A stretch of DNA of 64,000 nucleotides from Candidatus Thalassarchaeum betae (GTDB lineage: Archaea; Thermoplasmatota; Poseidoniia; Poseidoniales; Thalassarchaeaceae). Below the pieces are notes generated by a model. The model had not been told where the DNA came from and did not search any database. It saw nothing but the letters and a program-made list of their open reading frames with translations. This document shows, piece after piece, positions 1-7,701 of the stretch; the stretch's first letter is position 1; each line of letters opens with the position of its first letter. The translations under genes and the position numbers were made by a program. The stretch is taken from the NCBI GenBank assembly GCA_022447095.1, contig JAKUUP010000002.1:20062-84061 (forward strand), in the 5' to 3' direction.

Positions 1-22
1 GCAGATAGTCCGTCGGCGCACC

Positions 23-1264
23 ATGGAGCGCGCGTTGGAGTACCTCAGCGAAGCTGATACGCGGGTCCTCACTAGACTGCGTTCCGCCGGTGAGGCTTGG
101 ATTGTTGGGGGTTGGGTCAGGGACTCGATAATTGGTCGTCCTGACACCGACATCGATATCGCCACCAGTCTGCTCCCTGCCGAGGTCAAGGAACTCTTTC
201 CCCGTTCGTTGATGGTGGGAGAGAAGTACGGGACCGTTATTGTGAGGCTGGATGAGGGTGTTGTAGGTGAGCCAAGTTGGGAGGTCACAACTCTGCGCAG
301 CGAAGGCACCTACGGCGATGGCAGGAGGCCAGACGAGGTTGTTTTCGGAAGCAGTATCAAGGATGACTTGGCTCGCCGTGACTTCACCATCAACGCGATG
401 GCAATCGATGCCAATGGTAAAAGAATAGACGAACACGAAGGGGAAGCTGACCTCAGGGCTGGGGTTCTGCGCTCCGTTGGAGATGCCAGAGAGAGGCTGG
501 GAGAGGACGGTTTGCGCATCATGCGTGCGTTCCGATTCCTTGACTCAAAGAGTGGGGTGCGTCAGATGGAACCCGAACTCAGAGCTGCTGTGATGGAATG
601 CAGCGAGATGCTAGAGAGAGTCTCACGAGAGAGGATTGGGGCGGAGATGCAGCATATACTCACTGGTGGCAACGTGGGTGAGATCATAGCGGTGATGAAC
701 GAGAGCGGGGCCCTAAAACGAGTCCTGCCTGGAATCCGCACTACCATCGAGCCGGTATTCGGCAGTGACTTCGTGGTCAATCTCGCAATGCTGTGCAGTG
801 CTGAGGACGATGATGGTGATGCGCTGGCAGAGAAACTGCGAGGGGCATTGGTCCTAGCAAAGGATCCATTGAGGGCAATCTCCTTCCTGCATGATTCGGC
901 AAGCGCCTCTCTATTGGCCGAAATCGGAAGTTTGAGGCGTTTCAAGGCGGCTCTCCCAGAGATTTGGCAGGAGTTCTTCATATCCTATTCCGAGGGCCTA
1001 GGGCGCGACGTTGATGACTTCAGATCTGCATTATCCTCTCTGGACGCTCTCAGGGCCGGAAACAAACCACTGGTCGATGGGAATATGCTGGCGGACGCGA
1101 CCGGTCTTGAGCCGGGTCCTCGAATGGGGCGACTCAAAGGCTGGTTGCACCGGGTGCAGGTCGAGCGTGACCTATCGTCTAGCGATGAGGTGCTCTCCCT
1201 TCTCAGGGAGCTTGACTGGAGCGATTCGGACCACGAAGAATGGTCGGCCCTGTCTTGGCCCTAG
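23..1264 (+). CDS. cca: CCA tRNA nucleotidyltransferase, class II (bacterial-type)
   Basis: Adds or repairs the 3'-CCA of tRNAs in the cytosol. The 413-residue protein shows the class II polymerase-beta head: GGWVRD at residues 29-34, the catalytic carboxylates in DTDIDIAT (41-48), RRDFTINAMA (118-127) and the nucleotide-selecting GDARERLGEDGLRIMRAFRF block (about 153-172). A helical C-terminal half follows. This is the bacterial/eukaryotic class; archaea normally carry the unrelated class I enzyme, so acquisition by transfer is inferred. A poly(A) polymerase of the same family cannot be excluded by motif alone, but RNA polyadenylation by this family is a bacterial trait. The ATG lies only 22 bases from the window edge, so its promoter is not seen. 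The 3' end overlaps the convergent GcvH-like gene by 4 bases. Confidence 0.9.
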   Translation: MERALEYLSEADTRVLTRLRSAGEAWIVGGWVRDSIIGRPDTDIDIATSLLPAEVKELFPRSLMVGEKYGTVIVRLDEGVVGEPSWEVTTLRSEGTYGDGRRPDEVVFGSSIKDDLARRDFTINAMAIDANGKRIDEHEGEADLRAGVLRSVGDARERLGEDGLRIMRAFRFLDSKSGVRQMEPELRAAVMECSEMLERVSRERIGAEMQHILTGGNVGEIIAVMNESGALKRVLPGIRTTIEPVFGSDFVVNLAMLCSAEDDDGDALAEKLRGALVLAKDPLRAISFLHDSASASLLAEIGSLRRFKAALPEIWQEFFISYSEGLGRDVDDFRSALSSLDALRAGNKPLVDGNMLADATGLEPGPRMGRLKGWLHRVQVERDLSSSDEVLSLLRELDWSDSDHEEWSALSWP

Positions 1265-1818
1265 GGGAGCTCGTTGAGCATTTCGATGTACTCTTTCTGA
1301 TCTAGGAACTGATCCTCGTCGAAATCATGTGGCTTGACTATCATGCACCAACCATCGCCGTAGGCATCGTCATTGACAAGATCTGGATTGTCCTCGACTT
1401 CGCCGTTCAGTTCAAGGATCTTGCAGGGGATTGGGGAGTTGATCAGAATCGTCTCCATATCTCCGTCATAGTTGGCTAGGACTGTGATCAGCAGGTCTTC
1501 CACTCCTAACTCGTCACCACTGCCCATTATTCCAGGGGCGTCGTCGTCACTCACCTCTGCATCCGACTCAAGTTTGAACTCACTATCATCCTCCGGACGA
1601 GTTAGCACCACGCGTACGATGTCACCATACTCCGCACGTAGAAACTCACTGATTCCAATCTTGACGGTCGTGGCCTTGTCATCGAGCACCTGAAGCCACA
1701 GATGCTCCAGTGTGTACTTGCGATCATGAGCGATGCTAAATTCGAAAAAATCACCGTCTGCCATGTTGATTCCGAATGGCGCGTTCAGATATCCAATTTG
1801 AACTATTCGATTCATCAT
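1261..1818 (-). CDS. GcvH-like protein lacking the lipoyl-lysine
   Basis: About 185 residues. The first half matches glycine cleavage H protein (YTLEHLWLQV, then a GISEFLRAEYGDIV block) and the end matches it too (LELNGEVEDNPDLVNDDAYGDGW, then a C-terminal KEYIEML). Between them the usual ESVKA segment that carries the lipoylated lysine is replaced. An acidic insert of roughly 35-40 residues precedes METILINSPIPCK, in which the position expected to be Lys is Met or Leu depending on the gap. It therefore probably does not shuttle aminomethyl groups by lipoyl; a scaffold or regulatory role is possible but not shown. Start chosen at tandem ATGs (1818/1815); an in-frame TTG at 1839 is less likely. 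No other glycine-cleavage gene is adjacent. Confidence 0.7.
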   Translation of the reverse strand: MMNRIVQIGYLNAPFGINMADGDFFEFSIAHDRKYTLEHLWLQVLDDKATTVKIGISEFLRAEYGDIVRVVLTRPEDDSEFKLESDAEVSDDDAPGIMGSGDELGVEDLLITVLANYDGDMETILINSPIPCKILELNGEVEDNPDLVNDDAYGDGWCMIVKPHDFDEDQFLDQKEYIEMLNELP

Positions 1819-1842
1819 GCACTCAGAAATAGCGACCAAGAG

Positions 1843-1860
1843 GGGTTAACAACATAACCC
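1843..1860. promoter_or_regulatory. Inverted repeat between divergent genes
   Basis: GGGTTA-ACAACA-TAACCC is a perfect 6-bp inverted repeat with a 6-base spacer. It sits in the short space between the GcvH-like gene (leftward) and the acyl-CoA dehydrogenase (ATG at 1884). It overlaps the only A/T-rich stretch available for a promoter, so an operator overlapping a TATA-like element is a reasonable guess. No regulator is identified. Confidence 0.35.
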
Positions 1861-1883
1861 GCCTCGGTTGAGCGGGGAGAGCG

Positions 1884-3059
1884 ATGGACTTCAGCGAGAC
1901 CGAAGAACAGAGCATGATTCGCGCTATGGTACGCGACTTCGCCGAAGAGGTTCTGGCACCCACATGCCTTGAGAGGGACAAGGCGCAAGCAGCTCCTTTG
2001 GACGAATGGCGCGCGTTCTGCGATTCCGGCCTACAGGGAATCACAATCTCTGAAAACTACGGCGGCAGCCCCGTCGACGACGTCTCCGAAGCAATCATCG
2101 TAGAGGAGCTCGCAAGGGTCGATCCATCATTCTCCGTGATGTTCTGCGTACATGTCGGACTGTGTTCCAAAACCATCGCACTGCACGGTAACGAGCAGCA
2201 GAAAAAGGAGTATCTTTCGCGCCTTGCTGGAAGTGAAATCGGCGCCTACTCGCTTTCCGAGGCTGGTGCAGGGACTGATGCGGCGGCTCTGAGTTGCAGG
2301 GCCAAGTTGAGTGACGATGGCAGTCACTACATGCTCAACGGCGAGAAAATGTGGGTGACTAACGGAGAGAATGCCGACATCTACGTGCTTTTCGCCAAGG
2401 ATGTCGACCATCCCGACTATGGCGAGAAGAAGCACGGTGGGACCACCGCTTTCATCGTCGAGAGGTCGTTCGAAGGCTTCTCTGTCGGCAAAAAGGAGGA
2501 TAAACTCGGAATCCGCTCTAGTGACACATGCTCTCTGCTGTTGGAAAACTGTAAGGTGCCTGTTGGGAATGTCCTGAAAGGATCGGGCGGTGGCTTTCCC
2601 ATCGCCATGAACGCCCTCGACAATTCCAGAATAGGCATCGCCGCACAGGCACTGGGCATCGCTCAGGGAGCCTACGAGGCGGCACTGAACTATGCTCACG
2701 AAAGAATCGCCTTCGGCAAGCCTATCGCCCAACACCAGAGCATCGGTAACTACCTCGCCGACATGGCCACCCGTACCGAAGCGGCTAGGTTGATGGTCTA
2801 CAAGGCCGCCTGGGCTAAGCAGAGGCACTACGAAGACGGATCTCCAAGACACACCAAAGAGGCGAGCATGGCCAAACTGTTCGCCGGAGATACGGCTATG
2901 TGGGTCTCGGAGAGGGCGGTGCAGGTTCTCGGCGGTTACGGCTACACCACGGACTTCCCAGTCGAGCGCTTCTTCAGAGACGCCAAGATCACCCAGATCT
3001 ATGAAGGCACACAAGAAGTGCAAAGGATCGTCATCAATCGTTCAATAGCGCCAGAATGA
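1884..3059 (+). CDS. Acyl-CoA dehydrogenase (short/medium-chain type)
   Basis: FAD-dependent alpha,beta-dehydrogenation of acyl-CoA in beta-oxidation, with electrons passing to ETF (EtfBA is encoded at 10245-11942). The 391-residue length is typical. Visible signatures are YSLSEAGAGTDAAA (FAD/substrate), GEKMWVTNG, the GIAAQALGIAQGAYEAAL core, QVLGGYGYTTDFPVERFFRDAK, and the catalytic glutamate at about residue 374 in QIYEGTQEVQRIV. Chain-length preference cannot be read with certainty; the pattern resembles butyryl/short-chain enzymes. GGGGAG about 5 bases before the ATG is a plausible ribosome-binding site. The stop overlaps the next gene's ATG (ATGA), so the two are probably co-translated. 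Confidence 0.9.
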   Translation: MDFSETEEQSMIRAMVRDFAEEVLAPTCLERDKAQAAPLDEWRAFCDSGLQGITISENYGGSPVDDVSEAIIVEELARVDPSFSVMFCVHVGLCSKTIALHGNEQQKKEYLSRLAGSEIGAYSLSEAGAGTDAAALSCRAKLSDDGSHYMLNGEKMWVTNGENADIYVLFAKDVDHPDYGEKKHGGTTAFIVERSFEGFSVGKKEDKLGIRSSDTCSLLLENCKVPVGNVLKGSGGGFPIAMNALDNSRIGIAAQALGIAQGAYEAALNYAHERIAFGKPIAQHQSIGNYLADMATRTEAARLMVYKAAWAKQRHYEDGSPRHTKEASMAKLFAGDTAMWVSERAVQVLGGYGYTTDFPVERFFRDAKITQIYEGTQEVQRIVINRSIAPE

Positions 3060-4318
3060 GGTGTTTCATGGCCGCTTTCCCGATCGACGAGGTGCGCTCC
3101 AAGTTTCCGGGCTTGCAACGCATGGTCTACGGTCGTCAAGCCATCTTCTTCGACGGGCCCGGGGGCAGTCAGTCCCCTGATTCGGTCGGTGATGCCGTCA
3201 GGCACTACCTGTTGCACCAAAACGCCAACGTCGGCATGTCGTTCGCGACCTCCGTGGAAACGGATCGCCTGATAGATGATGCATTGCTGGCCTGCGCCGA
3301 CTTCGTCGGCTGTGAGGATCACAGAGAGATAGTGTTCGGCCAGAATATGACCAGTCTCACCATACAACTGGCGAGCGCCCTGAGCAGGACTTGGAATCCA
3401 GGCGACGAAGTCGTAGTCACGCGACTCGATCACGATTCAAACGTGCGCCCGTGGATGCTGGCTGCAGAGTGGTCGGGCGCTACTCTTCGTCGAGTCGACA
3501 TCGACCCGGATGACTGTACTCACAATCTATCTTCTCTTGAGGACTCGATCAACGAAAACACTGTCCTTGTCGCCGTCGGTGCTGCCTCAAACTTATCTGG
3601 CACCATCAACGACGTATCCGGGATCGTCGAGAAGGCCCATGCCGTCGGTGCAGAGGTCTTCGTCGATGCGGTGCACTACGCGCCTCACTGTCTCATCGAC
3701 GTTGAAGAGATGGGGTGCGATTACCTCGCCTGCTCTTCGTACAAGTTCTTCGGGACCCACCAAGGAGTCTTGTGGGGTCGCTCGGAAAGGCTCGCCGAGT
3801 TACCGGTGGCCAAACTCCGGGTCGCCACCGAGGAGATCCCATTCCGATGGATGACCGGGACTCAGAGTCATGAGGCGATGGCCGGCACCATCGCGGCTAT
3901 CGAGCACATCGCATGGATAGGGCACTGCGTTTCGGATGGCGACTTGAGTCGGAGGGAGGCACTAGGATGCGCCTTCAAGGTAATCGAAGAGTACGAGCAG
4001 TCACTGTGTTGGAGGATGATCGACGGGCTGCAAGCCCTCGATGGGATCAGGATTTGGGGCATCACCGACTCTGAGCGCAAGACCGAAAGGGCGCCTACAG
4101 TCTCCTTCACCCATGACTCGATGAGTCCAAAACGGATTGCTGATGCACTGGCCGAACGCGGTATCTTTGTCTGGGAGGGGAACTTTTACGCCCTTGAGCT
4201 CACCGAGGCTCTCGGCCTTGAGCCAGAGGGAGTGCTGCGTGTAGGCGTGCTGCACTACAACACGATGGACGAGGTCGATAGTTTCCTCAACGAGTTGGCA
4301 GAAATACTCTCGAATTGA
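3056..4318 (+). CDS. Cysteine desulfurase-like class V PLP enzyme
   Basis: Fold-type I PLP enzyme of the NifS/Csd class, about 420 residues. The Schiff-base lysine lies in CSSYKFFGTHQG. Other markers are FDGPGGSQ near the N-terminus, LDHDSNVRPW, AASNLSGTINDV and FVDAVHYAPH, which resemble the cysteine-desulfurase-like subfamily described as TIGR01976 rather than housekeeping IscS/SufS. No clear Cys loop of the IscS type is evident, so sulfur transfer should not be assumed; selenocysteine lyase or another PLP lyase activity is possible. The ATG at 3056 overlaps the acyl-CoA dehydrogenase stop; an internal ATG at 3068 is an alternative. The 3' end converges closely on the HMG-CoA synthase gene. 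Confidence 0.8.
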   Translation: MRCFMAAFPIDEVRSKFPGLQRMVYGRQAIFFDGPGGSQSPDSVGDAVRHYLLHQNANVGMSFATSVETDRLIDDALLACADFVGCEDHREIVFGQNMTSLTIQLASALSRTWNPGDEVVVTRLDHDSNVRPWMLAAEWSGATLRRVDIDPDDCTHNLSSLEDSINENTVLVAVGAASNLSGTINDVSGIVEKAHAVGAEVFVDAVHYAPHCLIDVEEMGCDYLACSSYKFFGTHQGVLWGRSERLAELPVAKLRVATEEIPFRWMTGTQSHEAMAGTIAAIEHIAWIGHCVSDGDLSRREALGCAFKVIEEYEQSLCWRMIDGLQALDGIRIWGITDSERKTERAPTVSFTHDSMSPKRIADALAERGIFVWEGNFYALELTEALGLEPEGVLRVGVLHYNTMDEVDSFLNELAEILSN

Positions 4319-4322
4319 GGGT

Positions 4323-5873
4323 TCACTCGACCCAGCAGTACTCGCGCTGCCCCTCGAGTTGCCCATCGCCGCCGATAGCGACGAGGGCAAACTCGTCGCT
4401 GGGCTTGACGACCGAGCGCTTGCGAGAGCCGCGGTGTAGTGCCTCGTAAATCGTCTTGTTAATCGGATGGCGGGATGAGAGGCGTTCGAAGAGGTGGAAT
4501 CGCGAGGCGATTTCGCGCCATTGCGGCTGTACCTCGCCTTCGAAGACCTTTGCCTTGGCGCCTGAACCATATCCACACAATCCGAGTTTCTCGCCGGTCA
4601 TGTCCACGTTCTCGATGTAATCGGACTCCATCGAAGACATCAGCGCGAGGAAAATGGAGCCAGTGTATTGGTTGCCGATGAGGCTGGAAGCCCTTGTGGT
4701 CTTCTCGATACGCTCGTCGACAAACTGCTTGAATTCGGCAGTCTTGGATATCAGACGGCGGTATGAATCGTTTGCCTTCTCGAACTCCTCGAGCCCATCG
4801 GGAGTGTCTGGGAAGTTCTCCGAAAACGGCTCGGGGCCGATCTCCGACACGATTCCTTCCCACATCGGCAGGTGCCGGCGGTCGTGGCGGAAGACATCGG
4901 GAAACATCCTCTTGCCCTGAAATGCATAAGGTAGGTGGACGATGATTCGGCTCCACTGTTCAGTGAGTATCTCATCGGACTCGGGGTCATACCTGCCTTC
5001 GCGGATAGCCTTGATACGGAAGTTGATGAAAGCCTGCTTGACCGACTCTGAGTAACAGCGGTTCGAGTACTGACCGTCGAAAACAGGGGTGTCCTTGTGT
5101 ATCTGAAGCGTCGGGTTCTCAAACATCACATCGTCCTTCTTCGATGATCTAGGCAGATGCTGGAGGATACGCTCAGCCAGTCCCTCCTTGACCTTCTCGC
5201 CGCTCTCTCTGGCGAGGTCGAGCACATTCTCGACGATGGTCCTAGTATCAACCTCACGCCGAGGCTTGAAGAAGTCGTGCACCGGCATCGTCGAGACGCC
5301 CCAGATATCTGGTATCTCCAGCAGCCGTGGGTTGTGGCGAATCAAGATGGCGCCGCCACCAGCGCCTTGCGTGTACTCACCGGAGGAGCCGATGTCGTAC
5401 TTGGCGTTGTCAGCGAAGACGACAATTCCGACTCGGTCCTTGTCCTCGCCGCCACGGGCGACCCAGTCGAGTGTGTTGTGCATGGCATCGACAGCGCCAA
5501 TGCAAGCGAATGTCAGGTCGACAACGTCGCAGTTGCGGAAGCAGTCCTTGCCATGAGCCGGGGTGTATCGCTGCTCAAGCATGTCCATGATGTAAGTGGC
5601 TGTGGGCTTTGAGCCATCGAGAGCCGACTCTGTACCGAGGTAGATTCTCCCAATTGTGGTTGGGTCCATGCCGTTGCGGTCGATGAGTCTACGAACGGCG
5701 TTGGCCCCCATCGTGGCGGTATCCTCGTGGACGTCCGGAATCGCCATGGCGGCGAGTCCGAGGCCCCGATTCAATTTGCCAAAATCGGCACCTCGCAGTT
5801 TGGCGAAGTCCTCCATGTCGAAGTACAGCCGGGGAAAATGAATCGCGACGTCATCGATGCCTACTGAAACCAT
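4323..5873 (-). CDS. mvaS: Hydroxymethylglutaryl-CoA synthase
   Basis: Condenses acetoacetyl-CoA with acetyl-CoA to HMG-CoA, the first committed step of the mevalonate route to archaeal isoprenoid lipids. The thiolase-fold 516-residue protein carries the catalytic triad expected of HMGCS: Glu82 in TESALDGSKPTAT, Cys124 in DLTFACIGAVDA and His313 in VHLPYAFQGKRMF. At 516 residues it is much longer than the roughly 350-residue enzyme of most archaea and resembles the bacterial/eukaryotic form. It follows tyrS on the same strand after 85 bases. No HMG-CoA reductase or thiolase is adjacent. Confidence 0.88.
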   Translation of the reverse strand: MVSVGIDDVAIHFPRLYFDMEDFAKLRGADFGKLNRGLGLAAMAIPDVHEDTATMGANAVRRLIDRNGMDPTTIGRIYLGTESALDGSKPTATYIMDMLEQRYTPAHGKDCFRNCDVVDLTFACIGAVDAMHNTLDWVARGGEDKDRVGIVVFADNAKYDIGSSGEYTQGAGGGAILIRHNPRLLEIPDIWGVSTMPVHDFFKPRREVDTRTIVENVLDLARESGEKVKEGLAERILQHLPRSSKKDDVMFENPTLQIHKDTPVFDGQYSNRCYSESVKQAFINFRIKAIREGRYDPESDEILTEQWSRIIVHLPYAFQGKRMFPDVFRHDRRHLPMWEGIVSEIGPEPFSENFPDTPDGLEEFEKANDSYRRLISKTAEFKQFVDERIEKTTRASSLIGNQYTGSIFLALMSSMESDYIENVDMTGEKLGLCGYGSGAKAKVFEGEVQPQWREIASRFHLFERLSSRHPINKTIYEALHRGSRKRSVVKPSDEFALVAIGGDGQLEGQREYCWVE

Positions 5874-5958
5874 ACGCCCACCTTTGGTCCGGCCCGGTAG
5901 AGTACAGGTTATGAGGCCTCGCCCTGCATATCCGATGGAAAAAACAATCCAAAACGAT

Positions 5959-7077
5959 TTACTGAGAGCCGGTTAGCCGGTTCATTGCATTAAGTAATTC
6001 AGATTTGTCAGCGAAATGTTCCGAAATCGGGGCCAAGGCCTCTACGAGGCCTTCTGCCACAGCCATTTTCGCATCGAGAGGATGTACCGTCCCATTTGCA
6101 ACAGCTTCGATGAAAGACTGCAAATCAACCCAAGTCGAAGGTTCGCCGTACTCAGGCTTTGGAATGACTTGGATCGAGCCGCTGTTCGGGAGTACGATGT
6201 GCTGGGCTATCTCGAACACCGGGGAGTCGTCGCTGCCCACCTCAAGGAATGCCTTGCCAATCTTCGCGCGCACCGTATCGGGTGAATCATCTAGGAGGAT
6301 GGCATTGCCGGGTTCAGACTTCGACATCTTGTGGTCGAAGGAGTCCATCCTCCCTCCAGGGCCTTTGAGCCCCGATATCATAGGAGTGTGAATGCAAGTG
6401 GCCTTGGTCCAGCCGTACCTGTCTGCGACGTCTCGCATGTACATATGCGCCTTGCGCTGGTCCATGCCGCCGAATGCAATATCGACTCCAAGCTCGAAGA
6501 TATCGGCGGCCTGTAGAGCCGGGTAGTAGAAGGCGGCAAGGTCGTGGTCAGAAGAGTCCTCGTCGCGGCCCATGATGCTGAACGTCCTGCGCACCCTAGC
6601 GAGGCTCATGTTCTTCGAGCAACGCAGGACCCTCTCCCAGTACTTGCCGGAGTCCATCAACTCGGATGCACTGAGGAACCTCAACTGACCCGATCCTTCG
6701 CCCTCCTCCAGATTACCAAGCAGGGCTCGGAAGACCTCTGTCATGTACTCGCCCGCGAGTGTGATCTTGCCCATGTCGCGGTCGAACTTGTCGTTGACCC
6801 ATGCGTGCCAGTCTGCGAGTAGGATGATGACATTGACGCCTTCATTAAGCATGTTGCGAATGGTGTCGGCAAGGAGAATGTATGCTAGATGCGCCTTGCC
6901 GCTCGGCTCGAGTCCGATGTAGGCGACAAGCTGGCCGTCACCCGAGTGTGTAGGGCCTCCTGCCATCACTGAAGCCACATGTTCCACACCTACGACTTCA
7001 GCGCAGCCTGAGAACATCCTCTCAATGCATGCACGGCCCTCCTCGTCGAGCGACGAGAGGGTTTCGTCTTGGCTCAT
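5959..7077 (-). CDS. tyrS: Tyrosyl-tRNA synthetase
   Basis: Charges tRNA-Tyr. The class I synthetase of 372 residues has a HIGH-like HLAY at about residues 63-66 (context YIGLEPSGKAHLA) and an intact KMSKS loop (FDHKMSKSEPGNAI). Tyrosine-pocket residues lie in the FYYPALQAADIF and GGMDQRKAHM segments. The short length and layout are of the archaeal/eukaryotic type, without the bacterial S4 tail. It lies 8 bases downstream of a hypothetical helical protein gene and upstream of mvaS, suggesting one leftward transcript. Confidence 0.93.
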   Translation of the reverse strand: MSQDETLSSLDEEGRACIERMFSGCAEVVGVEHVASVMAGGPTHSGDGQLVAYIGLEPSGKAHLAYILLADTIRNMLNEGVNVIILLADWHAWVNDKFDRDMGKITLAGEYMTEVFRALLGNLEEGEGSGQLRFLSASELMDSGKYWERVLRCSKNMSLARVRRTFSIMGRDEDSSDHDLAAFYYPALQAADIFELGVDIAFGGMDQRKAHMYMRDVADRYGWTKATCIHTPMISGLKGPGGRMDSFDHKMSKSEPGNAILLDDSPDTVRAKIGKAFLEVGSDDSPVFEIAQHIVLPNSGSIQVIPKPEYGEPSTWVDLQSFIEAVANGTVHPLDAKMAVAEGLVEALAPISEHFADKSELLNAMNRLTGSQ

Positions 7078-7085
7078 GCTTCACC

Positions 7086-7601
7086 TCATTCGAGTGATTT
7101 CGACAGTTTCTCCGCGCGTCCTGCAGCTCTGGTATTGTCACCTTGTTCCAGCGCGGCCTCGATTTCCTCAATCATAGACTCTGCCTGCGCACGCACCTCG
7201 TCGGGCAGGTTTTCGGACATTCTCATGAAATGTCGTGCCCCGGATATTGCTGACTGGGCTTTGCTCGCCTTCTTGGCCCATTCCTTGGCCTTGTTGCCTC
7301 TCTGCTTGGAGTCGTATCCGGTGGCCTCGTCGAGGAAGGTCGTCCACCTCCTACGGGCATCCATGGCTGCCTTCATCGCTTCCGGATCTTCGAAATTCGG
7401 AGGCACGTTTGTCACCTCTGCCACCAGCGCACCCTGCTCGTTGTAACTTGCCGCTATCGATGTCATAATACCATGAGAGGCACTGAACGAGTTGCTCTCT
7501 GTGCCCTCGACATTCTCGAAGTGCCTGCGTGCTAGGGCGGCCAGTCCGCCATCTGCAGTGACCTGCTTTACCAGTCCGCGCTTGACATCGAATCTTTCCA
7601 T
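7086..7601 (-). CDS. Hypothetical alpha-helical protein
   Basis: Not recognised with certainty; it may belong to a small archaeal domain-of-unknown-function family (DUF5611-like), a call made from memory of the N-terminal MERFDVKRG pattern. The 171-residue protein has a mixed N-terminal half, possibly a beta-rich ligand or protein-binding domain. The C-terminal half is Lys/Ala/Glu-rich and likely coiled-coil, with repeated KAxEWAKKAxKAQ-type helices. No membrane segments or signal peptide are present. It is the first gene of the leftward unit ahead of tyrS, separated by only 8 bases. Confidence 0.6.
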   Translation of the reverse strand: MERFDVKRGLVKQVTADGGLAALARRHFENVEGTESNSFSASHGIMTSIAASYNEQGALVAEVTNVPPNFEDPEAMKAAMDARRRWTTFLDEATGYDSKQRGNKAKEWAKKASKAQSAISGARHFMRMSENLPDEVRAQAESMIEEIEAALEQGDNTRAAGRAEKLSKSLE

Positions 7602-7701
7602 GTCCGGGCGCTGGCTGGGACCTTCTTGAATGCTGTTGCGAGTCAGGCTGCGTCGGGGTGTGTGTCGAACGGGCTAAACCGGCATCACCTGTCGGGCGGG
7701 C

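Noticed and set aside
2127..3023. 298-residue open frame on the minus strand
   Set aside because: It lies wholly antisense to the acyl-CoA dehydrogenase, whose family motifs and catalytic Glu fix the coding strand. The antisense product has no recognisable motif.
4001..4576. 191-residue minus-strand frame across the PLP enzyme/HMG-CoA synthase junction
   Set aside because: Covers the 3' ends of two well-supported genes in a different frame and shows no family features.
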